A DNA stretch of 41,383 nt from Helochares maculicollis (GCA_033557835.1 JAWQRO010000362.1:1-41383), one strand, 5' to 3'. Numbered from the stretch's first letter, positions 1 through 12,588 are shown. Translations and numbers: made by a program. The notes: generated by a model not told the origin, from the sequence alone.

Positions 1-107
1 TGTTTATTTAGCTTTGAGTCTTAACAGTTTCGCTTCATTTTAACAAGAAGCATCGTCAGAAGTGTTAAAATGAAGCGAAACTGCTCAAACTCAAAGCTAA
101 ATAAACA
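1..107. repeat. Long imperfect hairpin (foldback repeat), copy 1
   Basis: Bases 1-45 and 63-107 are inverted copies of each other with three mismatches in 45 positions, around a 17-base loop (46-62). The first 64 bases recur at 31167-31230 with five differences, and the last 38 of those are identical. The element may extend to the left beyond the window edge. On the minus strand, CTGACGA (59-53), a GCTTC/GAAGC stem (51-47 with 36-32) and GAAAC (31-27) follow one another, an order resembling a hammerhead ribozyme core. I infer a foldback or MITE-like mobile repeat; the family is not identified. Confidence 0.75.
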
Positions 108-1103
108 TCTATAGCTACTAAATAGCGTTTAATTCATAATATTAACACCAATCAAATAAAATACGCTATAAAAATTTCAGATAGACTTATTATTTTTTAT
201 TATGGTCCATTAATATTAAGGGCAAAACAAAACATTATTTTAAATTATCAATATTTTTAAATTATTTAGACAATTAGCATAATTTTAATTTTTAAAACAC
301 ATTAGCCAGTCAAACCATTTCCAAGTTGTAAACAATGTATACATTTTCTTTATGATAAATACGTCTTCTACGTGGATATCCTAAAAAATAAATTCACAAA
401 GTGACTTCATTATTCAAAAGGGCCTTTGTTTAAGTATGACAAAAATGCGGCACAAAAGCAAGCCAGCTCAGAGCATCTCATCCTTTACACCGCTCGCTCT
501 CGCCTATCCATCAAGGAGACGAGACGTGCTTGATTAGTCGACCGGCTGCGAAGGACCCTTTAATAGACATAGCCTGAACCCATAAGTTCGACCGCGATAG
601 GGAGTAGATTGGCTCAAAGGATAGGGAGTCCCGGATTATAAGGATGGAAATTGTAACATATAACACTGCCAGGATCGCGCACTTTACAGGAGCCGTGTAA
701 AAAGCACATAAACTGCGACATGCCAAGGAAATTAACTCATTCAACTTGTGTTAGCTACGTTCAAATGGAATGGAACGGGATGAGATGGGATGGTACAGGA
801 CGGGTATGGGGGCGCAATCTGATGAAAACTCTAATTTAATTTGTTGTATAAAATTTTAATGTCGACGGTTTAACTTTGTAGCCTGCTACAATAAGCGCAC
901 AAAATCTTTTTTAGCTGGGTTATAATAATGCAAATATGCAGGCTCCCAGCAAAAGGCAAACACCGAAACAGGAAAGTGGAAAAAATGCCAATTTTTCTCG
1001 CTATTTTTCTTTAATGGAATACAAACAAAAAATATGTTCGCTCGGAATTGAAACACAAAATTTTGAGTTCGCAATTAGAGCGGGATTGTACGGCCCACTT
1101 ACT
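108..1103. other. Non-coding stretch (probable upstream intron of beat-like gene)
   Basis: No coding potential is recognised. The first part is very AT-rich. From about 420 to 810 the composition is noticeably richer in G and C, and it ends in a degenerate pentamer tract. Short antisense open frames here lack domain-like features and look like chance. The segment lies upstream of the first visible beat exon on the same strand, so it is probably intronic. Confidence 0.4.
766..810 (+). repeat. Degenerate pentanucleotide tract
   Basis: Nine consecutive five-base units of the TGGAA/TGGGA/CGGGA type can be read without gaps. A similar shorter tract occurs at 40646-40675. Confidence 0.5.
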
Positions 1104-1348
1104 TTTTAAATACGAAAACACATTGTATGTACGAAAGCGCTGACTATGTTAATGCGAACGCTGATTTCCTGAACGCCAATTTTAAGTAACACAACGCGGT
1201 TTTTTGCGCGCGTGCCCAACTTTAAATACGAAAACAACTGTAAATGCGAACACAAATACAAATATGATTTTAAATATGAACACACACTTCTAAAATCCAA
1301 CTCACAAGTATAAATAAGTGCAAAAAATTTTAAATACAAAACCACAAA
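1104..1348 (+). repeat. Degenerate dispersed or tandem motif block
   Basis: Variants of a core like TTTAAATACGAAAACAC recur at about 1104, 1214, 1233, 1271 and 1331, with spacing that is not strictly regular. This looks like an eroded minisatellite or repeat remnant lying directly before the open frame at 1369. Confidence 0.35.
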
Positions 1349-1368
1349 CTTTTTAATTTTCCATCCGA

Positions 1369-1692
1369 ATGTCTGCCGAGGATCTCTGTGAACCTGGTTT
1401 TTTGTATTGTAAAGTAAATAATCTCTCATTTTTAATTGGAAAATTTTCATATTTGTTGGAACCGTGTAAAAAGAAAAACATTAAAATAATTTTTACATTT
1501 AATAAAAACACGAATACAACTAACTCATTCGATATTCAATTTGATTTGAATATAGAAACTATATCCACTCTAAGATGTGGAAAAATAGAATGTAAACTTT
1601 TAGAAAGTCCATACAAAATTAAGAGATTTATTTTTGCTATGCAGTCAAAAATTTTCTTAATAGAGGAATATGTCGAATATGAGTGTTTCTAA
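1369..1692 (+). CDS. Unrecognised 107-codon open frame (doubtful gene)
   Basis: This is an uninterrupted frame from an ATG to TAA encoding a Lys/Ile/Phe-rich protein of 107 residues. It has six cysteines and a soluble-looking mix of charged and hydrophobic residues. I see no signal peptide, membrane helix or known domain. In DNA this AT-rich, roughly one open frame of this length is expected by chance across both strands of the window, so length alone is weak support. A perfect 9-bp inverted repeat with a 2-base spacer lies just after the stop (1716-1735), and an AATAAA occurs near 1943. It sits upstream of the visible beat exons on the same strand, so a real gene here would be nested in an intron or be a captured coding fragment. 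No function is assigned. Confidence 0.2.
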   Translation: MSAEDLCEPGFLYCKVNNLSFLIGKFSYLLEPCKKKNIKIIFTFNKNTNTTNSFDIQFDLNIETISTLRCGKIECKLLESPYKIKRFIFAMQSKIFLIEEYVEYECF

Positions 1693-4251
1693 AAATTAAA
1701 AAGAAAACGCTTCGAATAGAATTTGTAAATTCTATAAATAAGTCGGTATGTTACATTTCCTAACCGAATAACGAGATTGAGTGAAGTATATGAAGAAGCA
1801 AAAAATTAAGCCCAAATATGTGTTTCCTAAAAATAGCGAAGCTATTCTACGAAATAGGTTTATTTTGTAAATAAGAAAAATATATTTACTTCTCAAAGCA
1901 ACGATTCACTATGAATTGCTATATTTTAAAAAGTCACGTTGATCAATAAACTTTTAAATATCTACCAAAAGAAGAAAACTTGCATGGAGATGCATTATAT
2001 GAAAGCGAAAAGTCTCTTATAATTGTAACATAAAACACTCTCTATCTTCTTATTCGTGGATTAAATATCATAAGCTAAGTTTATTACTAAGTCTTACCGA
2101 AGTATAGGAAATTCGGTTAGCGATAATGAGGTACCTAATAATTGTAATCATAAACGATATTGGCTCAGCTGTTGTAAACTCTAGGGCGCTGGTGACGCTA
2201 TCTATGCACATGAGCATCCTTAATGCTAAGCAATTGAGTAAATATTGCTTCGCAATATTGTTCAAGATACAGTATACGTGTACACCATTATATTATTGGA
2301 AGAGAAGTAGATAGAAACTTGAGCTAGTGTATACAGCTACTAGTAACTGTGTATGTCTGTTGTCTGCATACTTCAGAAATTCGATATAATCTTGTTTCTA
2401 GCATAAATGATGCCTGGGTTAGTAATGCCAGCTATTTCGCTTGAAATTCCTAGATTAAAAGTGCGCTTCTCTTCGTATATACAAAGTAAAACGCTCCTAA
2501 ATTTCGTACAAAACCATGTGGTATATTGAAAAATAAAAAACGGAATGTAAGACTTCATAACTGTGTGTAAATAACGACACATTAAATATGGGCTGGCCGG
2601 GTTTTAATATCATAAATTATTCTCAGTAGCTGGTCACAATGTTGTTTTGTCATTTACAAAATGATTTTCAGGTTTTAAGTGAATGATTGGGAAGGACTTT
2701 AACCATTTGTGAGCCTATCTGCGTATAATTGTTTTCGTAATATCGCTATACATCTTATCAAAGAAAATTAGATTATCTGAAAGTAGTTTAGTCAATATTT
2801 GAAAAATATTGTCACAGATAAAAAGAAATCCCTTCGTTAATACTGAGAATAGCGTTGATTAAATCTCATAGATCTACATATCTTCATATACGCTGCATAT
2901 TACCAGATGATAAAAAAAACTGAGCTGTGTTGCAAAACTGCATTTTATTTCTCCTGCCCTCAGATTCCTTTCCTTAAAGCTCGCCTCAAATTTAAATAAA
3001 GGACCACACCCTCTTAACTGCGCCCACCCAAAATAGAATTGATTTATAGAAACAGCGTTGGCGTAACTCATCCCTAAGCGGCCTTATATAGTCCCCAGTG
3101 AATATTTTATGATAATTTCGGAAGAAGAAAAAATGGTTTTGTAGAATTGCCACGCGTGGGAAATCCTGTAAACTTGAATGGAGTGTGGAAGAAACAAAGC
3201 GAGGCGTCTTAAACAAACAGAGGAGATAGACCATTAAGGATATTATCCTGTTGTATCTTTGGGATCCTAAATTATTTCTCTACTACGTTTAAGTGCCTCT
3301 CAACGACAGGTTAAAGTAGGTAGGGTTCCTAAAACACTTGTTTGGTTAATAGAGCCTAGGTAGGTACTCTTGTGTTCAAGCGCCAGGGATTTTGCTCTGA
3401 GGAAATTTTATTTTCCCCGTTTCCAGATGTGGCCACTAGCTTTTCTCTTAAGTAGATAGTTAAAGCTCCTCATCAATAATTAATACGACCGATGCTTTCA
3501 GACTTAAACTCATTACTATTCACTTATTTATTTCCTAGCTGGGAAACTCTCCTTGCATTTTACGACACGACGACGGCCAACTCCTGAAATAAACAAATCA
3601 GAGTTGGTATAACTTTTTTGCCACTGAGCTCGTTTGAAAAAAGGATCAAAGTTTTATAGAACAACCGACATGAAACTTTTTTAAAATACACGTAAATGCT
3701 GTACATATAAAATAGTGCAGGTAAAGTCCCAACTGACGTATATTATACAATCTGAAAGTTTTGCAGCGTCCAGAATAATTCTGCACATCTATCAGGCAGT
3801 TTACTACTTTTGCTGTTGCTAACTCATAAAGCGGAGGTTTTCCATTTTGGTTTTCATTCTGTGTTGTAATGCAAAATGTAATAAACGTAAGCTAATGTAT
3901 AACATATTTTCCTAATTTACTTTTACACATTTCCATATTATATTATTCAGATTACCAAATTTAATATAAATATTGAGAGCTAATCAAATTGGTCATTAAA
4001 AAGAATGTTTTACTTGGTATAGATTATGTTGAAAGTAATGCACATATGGAAATAGATATTTTTAAAATTGTTGTAATGAATAAGCTATTGTTGAGTAAAA
4101 ATGTTATATTTTTGTGCATATACCTAAATGCTTTTTTTATATTAATCGCAAACTTAATATCCCAAATTTTTTAATTCACAATTAAGAATTATATATAAAG
4201 TGTGTTTTATGTGCAGAACTATTTTAATATAATAGTTATATAGTAGTAATA

Positions 4252-4302
<51 letters not shown>

Positions 4303-7300
4303 TACATCTGTGCTTATTTCAGTAAAAACTGAAATGCAGAAGCTTTTTACACATATTTTAACAACGACGTAATTCTTTATTTCATTGTATAATTTAAAAA
4401 TTTGTTATCATTTCCTTATAATAAAATAAAGTTTTATTTTGTATTTCAAATTGATCAAACGAAAGTAATTTAGTTAAAAGTAGCCTTTGAAATTTATATT
4501 ATTCGTAATTAATATCGTAAATTTTTAACCAATAAGCACAATTACGATGATGCATAATAAATAAATCAAATAACTGCTCTTCAAGAGTAGTAATTTCTTA
4601 GCTCATAATATTTTTTATTAAAATTAAAAAATATATATATATTTAAGTTTACTTCACAAATTGAAATAAAAGAAATAATTGTTTTCTGCAGTTACGTTTT
4701 GATATTCAGGTTAGTTTTCTGAAATAGGTTTTTAATGCTGAATCGAATTTTCCGTTACATTGTATTTTGATTTATCTTGAAACTATCTCAGCAGATTGTT
4801 TTGTATGATTTTAAATTAAAATGCTGTAAAAATTAAACAGAACGACAAGCACTTTTTAAAATTATTAATTTTTACGCTCAAATAAAAATTTTTGAGTATC
4901 AACATTATTTACTACAAACAACATCTACTCCTAGATATTCTGTGATAAATAAAATAGACTATGTAGAAAAATAAATTTTGCACTCATTGGGGACAATTGA
5001 ATTGAATTGAATTACGATACAATTTTTGCAGAATTCGATATCTTTAGCTATTCCAAGAGAAATATTGGCAATATTTAAGACGCATTGTTTTTCATAATAG
5101 CCTAAGAGTGCAATGAAAAAGATTTTCCATTCAGTTCAATAGAAACATATGAATTTTAGCGGATGATTTAAAATATGAATGTGGTTTCTATGTTCGACGT
5201 CAGGTTTCTTTAGTATCCACGTAAAAGTCTACTGATTTTTTTACAGCCATATACTATACAATTGCATGCAGCATCATGACACAAAACAATTAAATAACAA
5301 TCACATGAACCAGGCAACTAAAATAAAAATAAAAATGTGACCTGCGATAGCTGGTAAGATGATTATTTATTGGAACACCTATATAATCATATAGAGCTTG
5401 GTGATATTGCTGCTAAAATGCATTAATGTGCTTGGACAATTATAATCGAAATATTGCTTTAAGCTTCAGCAGCTGAAACTCAGAACTTCTCTCTTTATAA
5501 TCATAGCCAAGACAACTCTTATTTAAACTACAAAATTTAAAGAGAAGGCTAAAATTCTGTTTTGTGTTTCTAAAATAAAAATTTACTAAGCAACTACTAC
5601 CAAAATAAGTACTTCACTTTTCATTGCTAAACTAACTTTGAATTTCATTTTGACTTACAACAGGTCTTATACTAATATAATCAATCCAATTAAAAGTGTT
5701 AGTAAATAATATCTTCTTTATGCAATAAATAAAAATATCTATACAGATGATGCCTACTTTTTGCACATTATTCTTTTGCGAGTTCACACATTCAAAAAGT
5801 TAAATCTCTCAAGCTAATTGAAATACTATAAAAAAACTCTTAACGGAAAATGTCAGATGCCGGTGAAGCTATTTGTCAATTGGCAAATATGTTATTAATC
5901 CTTTTGCTATTTGTATAACATTAAATATAAAACAAAATAACAATCCAGCTATTACGTAGATTTACGGTTTTTTAGTTGGCTTTAAGTTTTTATTATGACA
6001 AATTTCAGTTATGCGTTATATACATTTTTTCATTTCAAAACCGTAATGTAACCATTTCAAAGCTAATTTTCTAACATTCAATGAGATATTGTCAAAATTA
6101 TTGTTTAATTGAACGTTTTTTGAAAAATGTTCATGTACCTCCAGTTAGGCCGTCTTATTTTTATAGTTCTCAATACGGGAATGTTAAACGTGATGTATTA
6201 ACTGTTTAAAATTTGCCTGGTATCTATTAAGCCATGTCTGTAGTTGAAAATAAGAAAGATACTTTTAAAGTATATGAGTTAATTGTAACTTAAACGTTTT
6301 TTATTGAAGAAACTTGATATTTATTTTGCTTTATGCTTTGTCTTCAGAACTATGAAACTTTTTGGCCTTGTATAAAATAAAATAAATAATTCGAGTATGA
6401 ATAAACAAAACAGTAATGGCTAGCTAAACGAGGTCTAGTACTACAAACTTTTTATTTAAACGTTTTTATAGCTACTATAAATTTATTATTGAATTTTTAA
6501 TTCGTTTCTTTTCTAATAATTCTATGTCGCAGTGCCAATTGGATTAAATGAGTGTTTTTAAGCGCCCTACTTTCTGATCCAGAACTATTTCTAATTGTTG
6601 ACAATACCAGCACCGAAAATAGGAAATAAATTAAAGTATGCGACTACTCAAAACTAATTTGTTACAAAAATAAAAGTATAAACTATACAGATAAATAAAT
6701 GTCAGAAAATATAAATAAACACATAAAAACAAAAGCAGCCCCTGAAGCGATGATAAATTGAAGCGCGCTACAACCCATTGTTGGAAATTACCTAAGAATT
6801 CCCTTTCGCAAAGCACAATTTCTAAGAGGATTTGTTTCAGTAGAAAAACACCTTCCTTTCCGTGAGCGTTGTATAAGCATTTTTAAATAAGAGGTATTTA
6901 AAGTAATCCGCCTGTTTAGAACTCCTTGGAAAGTGCCTAAGCCCAGGAAGGGTGTTTTAACTTATTTTGCTTCTTGCGGAAAAGAGGGATATTACTCCTT
7001 CTTTTACCCTAAAGCTTATAAAATTAAACTTTAAGTCTCTGTTTACACTTCTCAGGTTACGACTCGACCGTGCTCGTGTTTACACGATAATATTTTCTTT
7101 ATAATTTTTACAAGTCACTTTCCTTGTAGATGGAAAGGGTACGGAGGACAGGGAATCGAATGCTGAGCAGGGACCGCGACCGAGGTTGGACTTATGGCTG
7201 GTATCTAATTTCAACATGCCCAGAACGGGCATGAGGGAGATGTTAGTTCTAAGGCTTTGGACCTGGTGCGGTTAGTTTGCGTATGCTTTGAGGTTTGCGG

Positions 7301-9806
7301 CCGCAGTTAGGAGGCTACTGACCACTCTGTTTGTACACCAATATTATCATGCTTTCACGGTTGAACAAACAGACAACATAAGGTTATCCCCGAGGTTTTG
7401 TTTGCCCTCCGTCTAAATATATCGAAACAGGATTATTCCGTCTAAGGCTTTCTCTGGATTAATAACTAATTAAGTTTGACAGTTTCATATTTTACAATAA
7501 TTTTAGAGTTTAAAAACAGAAGTGTCCTTTACACATAGTACCAACCACAGAAATTTCACTAACACATCTTATAGAAACAAAAAGCTTACATCTATTGTAT
7601 ATGAAACTCGGTAATCTATTAACATAACGTTTAATAAGTTACCTCATATGAATTATTTGTATCATATTTTCACTTTGGTATTTTTTCAGTATTAGTCCAA
7701 TTTAGATATACGAATTAAAATACTCTAAACCATTAAACCTAAATAAATTACTGAACAATTATGTAATTTCATATATATTATATTGTAGCAAAATACAAGC
7801 ATCGTTTTTATATCTTACATATAATATAGAGTAGATGTATAATAAAGTAAGTTTCTCGTTTCTTTTTGGCAATTTTTTACACTAATATAAACTTTGGATA
7901 CTTGTTACAAATTGCTTTCGAACGTAACAAAAATATATTTTTAGATAAAATTCTTTGGACCTAAATGTGAAATCTTATCAAACTATAACGTAAAATCTTA
8001 TAGCCGTCCGATTTCTGGTTGTTGGAACTTTAGTTAACTATAATTTAAATCGCTTTACAGCGTGTAGCAATAACTTTTAGCATGCTTACTATGACATGTT
8101 TTCAGATTTTCTTATGCTGTAAAGTTGACACAAAACTAAGCTCTACTAAAAAGTACTAATCAAACAATTAATTTTCATCGCTTATAATTTTATTCTTATA
8201 TACACACCTGTCACATTAACTTTGGATGGAATTACACATCAATATATTTGATTAAAATATGTGTTAGTACAAAAATTATTCAAAAATGTGATCATAATGT
8301 TGGTTTAATAGTATAAAGGGCATGTAAATGATGAAAATATTACGCTTCAGTTTTATTTCAACATCGTGTCTTAGTTTTCATTAAAAATATGTATACATCA
8401 GCTGATACTTTTATGATATGCATGATATATATGAAAATATAGTAAAATGAAGACACGGAAATTTTTTAAGAACACAATTACTGACTAAAATTGTGTTGAA
8501 TGCTTGAAAAGGGGTTTTTGTCGAAATATTACATATATATCTAAAACAATCTACATTTGAACATTAATATAAAAGAATACTCATTTAATCGGAAATAAGA
8601 TTGCTAACTATTCTCTGAATATTGCATACTCAATAAAAAAATTAAATAAAAAATTATATTTCTTGAATTAACACGTATCTTTAAAAAAAATATGGTTGAG
8701 TTAAATTGTGTAAAATAAATTTAAAAAGAATCCATTTTTATTCTTTGTTAACCATGAAATCCATAACTTATACCTTGCAGCTTTTATTGGATGTAAATAT
8801 ATATATTTAAACATAACTACGGACTTTCTAGAAACCTTATACCAACTTAAAAACTACTCACAGAGCGACTTATGAGAAAAAATAATTAATCTTTCATAAA
8901 TTTACTTGCAAGTTTGCAAAATATCTCTATAAGACTGGAAGTGCATTAGGATGTTTGCTTCCCGAAAATACCACTATATTAATGATTTATTGCACTAGTT
9001 CTAAAGTTCTGCTAAATATTCAATTTCATACATAGTGCAACGTCCTAATGTAAAATTTCTCTTGGAATCTCAGAGGTACTCCTGTAGCTGTGTTCTACAG
9101 CACGTCAATCTATTTAACTGTCTGTTTTGGATTAACTGCGACTATTTTTCTGTGATTAAGGACTCGGGTCTCGAGTATAAAAAAGCGTTTTGACGTTAGG
9201 GGTAATAAAATAAAAGTAAATTGAAAGAATTTCCCGCTCATCTCCTTAATATTCCCCTCGTGTGAAATACAATAGGAAAGTAAGTTATACTTCAGTTATG
9301 GGTCTTTCTTGTAGCGCTTTTCAAGCATTTCTTTCCTTATATAAGGAGGGCTAAATTATATTTGTGGCTTTTGTATCCTTCCTTTATACTTTTTTTGCCG
9401 TTGTCGGACGCGTTTAATGTTCTTGTTATGTACCTACCTACTTCCTAACGCCGGCCTTTTTCCCGTTTTATACACCCTTCCATGGCATCGATTCTGAAGC
9501 CTGCTCCCAAAATTAATTTCTCGTCCTACTCCCTCTCCCTTCTTTATTGTGAAATTTTGATACTCTTGCTCGAAAGCAGAGGGAAGTGGAGGAGGCAGTG
9601 TTTGCTAAATAAGCGTTTAATAAACACACAAAATAACTTTCTTTTCATTGGAGGGGCAAAAATTTGTTTGTTTTTGAAGCGTCTCGCTTCATGCATTAAT
9701 TAATAAATTAATGAGTTTTGTTTTACTGGGTAGTAGAGGGTATTGGGAAGCAATTGCATGAGTTAATTATTACTTCAGTTTCAGTAATTTAATGTTTTTG
9801 TTTCAG
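1693..9806 (+). other. Upstream intron of the beat-like gene (no exon recognised)
   Basis: More than 8 kb of mostly AT-rich DNA ends in a pyrimidine stretch and CAG at 9804-9806, the acceptor of the first visible beat exon. I looked for an Ig1-type exon (a Trp-Tyr strand or Tyr-x-Cys motif followed by a donor) and found none. The stretches near 3180-3600, 7050-7400 and 9060-9480 are less AT-rich than their surroundings but have no coherent reading frame. It contains an AT dinucleotide repeat near 4.26 kb. Confidence 0.5.
4257..4304. repeat. (TA)n microsatellite
   Basis: This is a run of alternating T and A interrupted once by G at 4284. Confidence 0.9.
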
Positions 9807-9940
9807 ATGTTCCTAAAGGTAACCCGGAAATGATAATTGAAAAGGATTCTCATGAAATCGGATATCCGTTAAGGGGCAACTGCACTTCGCCTCCGTCTTA
9901 CCCGCCTATGAACCTGACTTGGTTCTTGAATGGAAGGAAG
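9807..9940 (+). CDS. beat: Beaten path-like protein, internal exon (first half of second Ig domain)
   Basis: The exon is bounded by TTTCAG (acceptor) and GTAAGA (donor). It starts with the last two bases of a split Asp codon and then has 44 codons, ending in phase 0. The translation has the Beat family signature: a Val-Pro linker, then Asn-Cys-Thr-Ser with the first Ig2 cysteine, then Asn-Leu-Thr-Trp-Phe-Leu-Asn. The tryptophan is the Ig core residue, and the Asn-Cys-Thr and Asn-Leu-Thr sites are potential N-glycosylation sites. Beat proteins are two-Ig cell-surface or secreted proteins of neurons that bind Side-family receptors and act in axon guidance and synaptic matching. The next exon continues the same domain in frame. 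The upstream split codon shows that a 5' exon is missing from view. I cannot say which Beat paralogue this is. Confidence 0.85.
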
Positions 9941-11342
9941 GTAAGAACGAGCAGAGTGTAAATGGAAATTTTAAAAAAAGTTTAAAGTTTCCTCCTGCGT
10001 ATAATACGCTTCCTACACATCCACCTACAAACGAGAACTGCTTGTCGTTCTGTTTTATCCTCTTGTATGAACAAATAATTAATGAAAAGTTGTTTGTTGT
10101 TAGAGGAGTATTTTTGTCGAAAACGCCCTTGAGATGATAAATCGTAGCGTGGTGGTGTCATTCCTAGTGTATCACTTGCTGCGCCCTCCGCCCTCTCTGT
10201 CGACAACTCTGCCATCTGGTGACGTCCCCTGGTAATAAAACCACAATGCACATACTATGTCAGATTATAATTGTGTAGAGAACGGAAGGAAGGGTTCATG
10301 TTTATCCCAACAAAATATATTGGAGTTAATACCCTTCAGTTTCAGGTTCATTAGGAATATACGCAATCGATAAAAGCTCTTTAAATTACAATTGTAGTGG
10401 AAAATTTTGATTTGATATGATCCCTAACCATTTAAATATCAATTTTATCCGAATTTAATGAACATGTCAGGTGTTTACTAGGGCTTACTATCTGATTGGT
10501 ACAAATAATAGTTTAAGCTATAAATATAATACCACTATACTACTTTCACAAGGTATGTATTAGTAATTATTATTTCAGTGCCTGCCTTAGGGTTTTTGAT
10601 AAAACACTAACATCGTTGTTGGAAAATATTATTTTTTAAAACTATATCTGTTTTGAATTAACTTTTATATTCTATATTGTGTATGCGATCCCTAAATCAA
10701 CTATAAGCATCGCAGTACCGATCAAAAACGAAAGTCATGCAAATATTCGTGCTTTTTACTAGTTACATTAGCTGAATATTGATAAAAAAATTTTAACCAA
10801 TTAAAAATAATCCCTTACTTATATATTTATAATATATTTGAATTACTAGCACAAATGTTACTTCAAACGGACATTTATTGACCTACCGTATCATTAAAAT
10901 ACAATTGTATCTGAACGCCTTAAGGTATATTTAAATGTTTTAGTAAATTTATGAAGCGACTTATAATCTAATGGACTGATTTTTAGAGAGCTTTTTGCAA
11001 AGTAACGTTTTCGTCAAAAATGTTAAACTTTTTCTTACATTGGATTATCAATTCTAATAATAATAAATTAAACTACCAAGTATTTTGAAGTGACTGAAAC
11101 AAAAAATGTTTAATTATAACGTGAGACTTAGCTATCAAATTATAAAAAAAATGGCATGGAGTAAGGAAACATTGCCGTCTTTTAATATAACAAGATTATA
11201 GATTACATTCAAGTTTTAGTACGAATTTATTTACTTAGAAATAATCTAGTTGCAACTTAAATTATTAATGAATACAGATCTTCATTCCCATGAATTATTT
11301 TTTGAATGATAAATATTACCCTTCTATATGCTAAGGAAATTA
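9941..11342 (+). other. Beat intron, proximal part
   Basis: This intronic stretch runs between the exon donor at 9941 and the mariner insertion. It includes a somewhat GC-richer patch at about 10000-10250, with short open frames on both strands that look like chance, followed by AT-rich DNA. I see no further gene. Confidence 0.5.
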
Positions 11343-11344
11343 TA

Positions 11345-11374
11345 TTGGGTTGGCAACTAAGTAATTGAGAATAT
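11345..11374 (+). repeat. Mariner left terminal inverted repeat
   Basis: This 30-base end matches the reverse complement of 12559-12588 at 23 of 30 positions. It is preceded by the TA target duplication. Confidence 0.85.
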
Positions 11375-11528
11375 CACTCATAGATGGCTTCAGTTGAATT
11401 TTTAGGTTTGCAGACGTAGTACAAATGTAAAACACATTTTGTTATTCGATAGTTGGCAATTTATCTGTCAATCAGCAAAAAAAGTTTTTTGATCGGTTGC
11501 GTAGTTTTCGTTTGGCCTTCGTTGGAAA

Positions 11529-12516
11529 ATGGAAAATCAAAAGGAACATTTTCGTCATATTTTGCTTTCTTATTTCCGCAAAGGGAAAAACGCATCGCAA
11601 GCTCATAAAAAGTTATGTGGTGTTTTCGGTGACGAAGCCTTAAAAGAACGGCAGTGCCAGTATTGGTTTGCCAAATTTCGTTCTGGTAACTTTTCACTCA
11701 AAGATGAAAAACGCTCTGGTTGTCCAGTTGAAGTTGATGACGTCCTAAGCAAAGCAATAATCGATTCGGATCGTCACAGTACAACACGTGAGATTGCAGA
11801 GAAGCTTCATGTATCACATACATGCATTGAAAATCACTTGGCTATGTTCAAAAACTCGATACATGGGTTCCTCACGAACTGAAAAAAACGCATTTAACGC
11901 AACGCATTAACAGCTGCGATTTGCTAAAGAAACGTAATGAAAATGATCCATTTTTAAAACGGCTGATAACTGGCGATGAAAATTGTTTACAATAATATCA
12001 AGAGGAAAAGATTGTGGAGCAGGCCAGGTGAACCAACTCAAACAACATCAAAAGCTGATATTCATCAAAAGAAAGTTTTGTTATCCGTTTGGTGGGATTA
12101 CAAAGGAATTGTTTATTTTGAACTCTTACCACCGAACCTAACAATCAATTCTGATATTTACATTGAACAAATAACGAAATTGAACAATGCAGTTGAAGAA
12201 AAGCGGCCCGAATCGTATTCCATCATTACAATGCAAGGCCACAAACATCTTTGGTCACTCGGCAAAAATTATTGGAATTATTGGGATGTTTTACCACACC
12301 CACCATATAGTCCTGATCTTGCTCCATCAGAATTCTTTTTGTTTCAATCTTCACAAAACTCCTTAAATGGTAAAAAATTCAATAATGATGATGGTGTCGT
12401 ACCTGATTCAGTTTTCTGCTAATAAAAACCAGAAGTTTTTTGAACATGGGATTATGATGCTGCCTGAAAAATGGCAAAAGGTCATTGATCAAAATGGACA
12501 ATACATTATAGAATAA
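11529..12516 (+). pseudogene. Mariner transposase, broken
   Basis: The start is ATG at 11529. The N-terminal region has the two helix-turn-helix segments of mariner transposases; the first about 104 codons are intact, up to an Ile-Glu-Asn-His-Leu segment. A roughly 10-base deletion near 11838 shifts the frame, and a second small deletion near 11979 shifts it again. Of the mariner DD34D catalytic residues, the first Asp (Thr-Gly-Asp-Glu) is still encoded. The second, normally in an Asp-Asn-Ala-Arg-Pro motif, reads Tyr (TAC at 12227-12229). The third is present in Tyr-Ser-Pro-Asp-Leu-Ala-Pro. The frame also shifts around the second motif. The C-terminal end reads through to TAA at 12514. This copy cannot make an active enzyme. 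Confidence 0.9.
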
Positions 12517-12558
12517 GGTTATTTAGTTCCATGAAAATATTGTCTTTGATTTTCTAAA

Positions 12559-12588
12559 AAATCCGCAAATAGTTAGTTGTTAACCCAA
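12559..12588 (-). repeat. Mariner right terminal inverted repeat
   Basis: This is the inverted partner of 11345-11374, ending AACCCAA before the TA target duplication at 12589-12590. Confidence 0.85.

Larger units (their letters stand above)
11345..12588 (+). mobile_element. Mariner (Tc1/mariner) transposon, cecropia/mellifera-like, inactive
   Basis: This is a 1244-bp element with terminal inverted repeats starting TTGGGTTGGCAACTAAG. It is flanked by TA on both sides (11343-11344 and 12589-12590), the target duplication expected for mariner. It holds a single plus-strand transposase frame that is broken by frameshifts. The TIR sequence and transposase wording resemble the cecropia/mellifera mariners; I make that subfamily call from memory. 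It is inserted in the 11.4-kb beat intron in the sense orientation, directly beside the copia remnants. Confidence 0.92.

Noticed and set aside
511..744. Antisense 77-codon hydrophobic frame
   Set aside because: No signal peptide logic, no neighbouring exon signals, and its length is within chance expectation.
1106..1450. Antisense open frame of 114 codons with repeated Tyr-Leu-rich stretches
   Set aside because: It is the reverse reading of the degenerate TTTAAATACGAAAACAC repeat block, so the apparent protein repeats come from DNA repeats.
7050..7400. GC-richer patch tested as the missing Ig1 exon of the beat gene
   Set aside because: The Trp-containing frame hits stops quickly and lacks the Tyr-x-Cys motif and a suitable donor.
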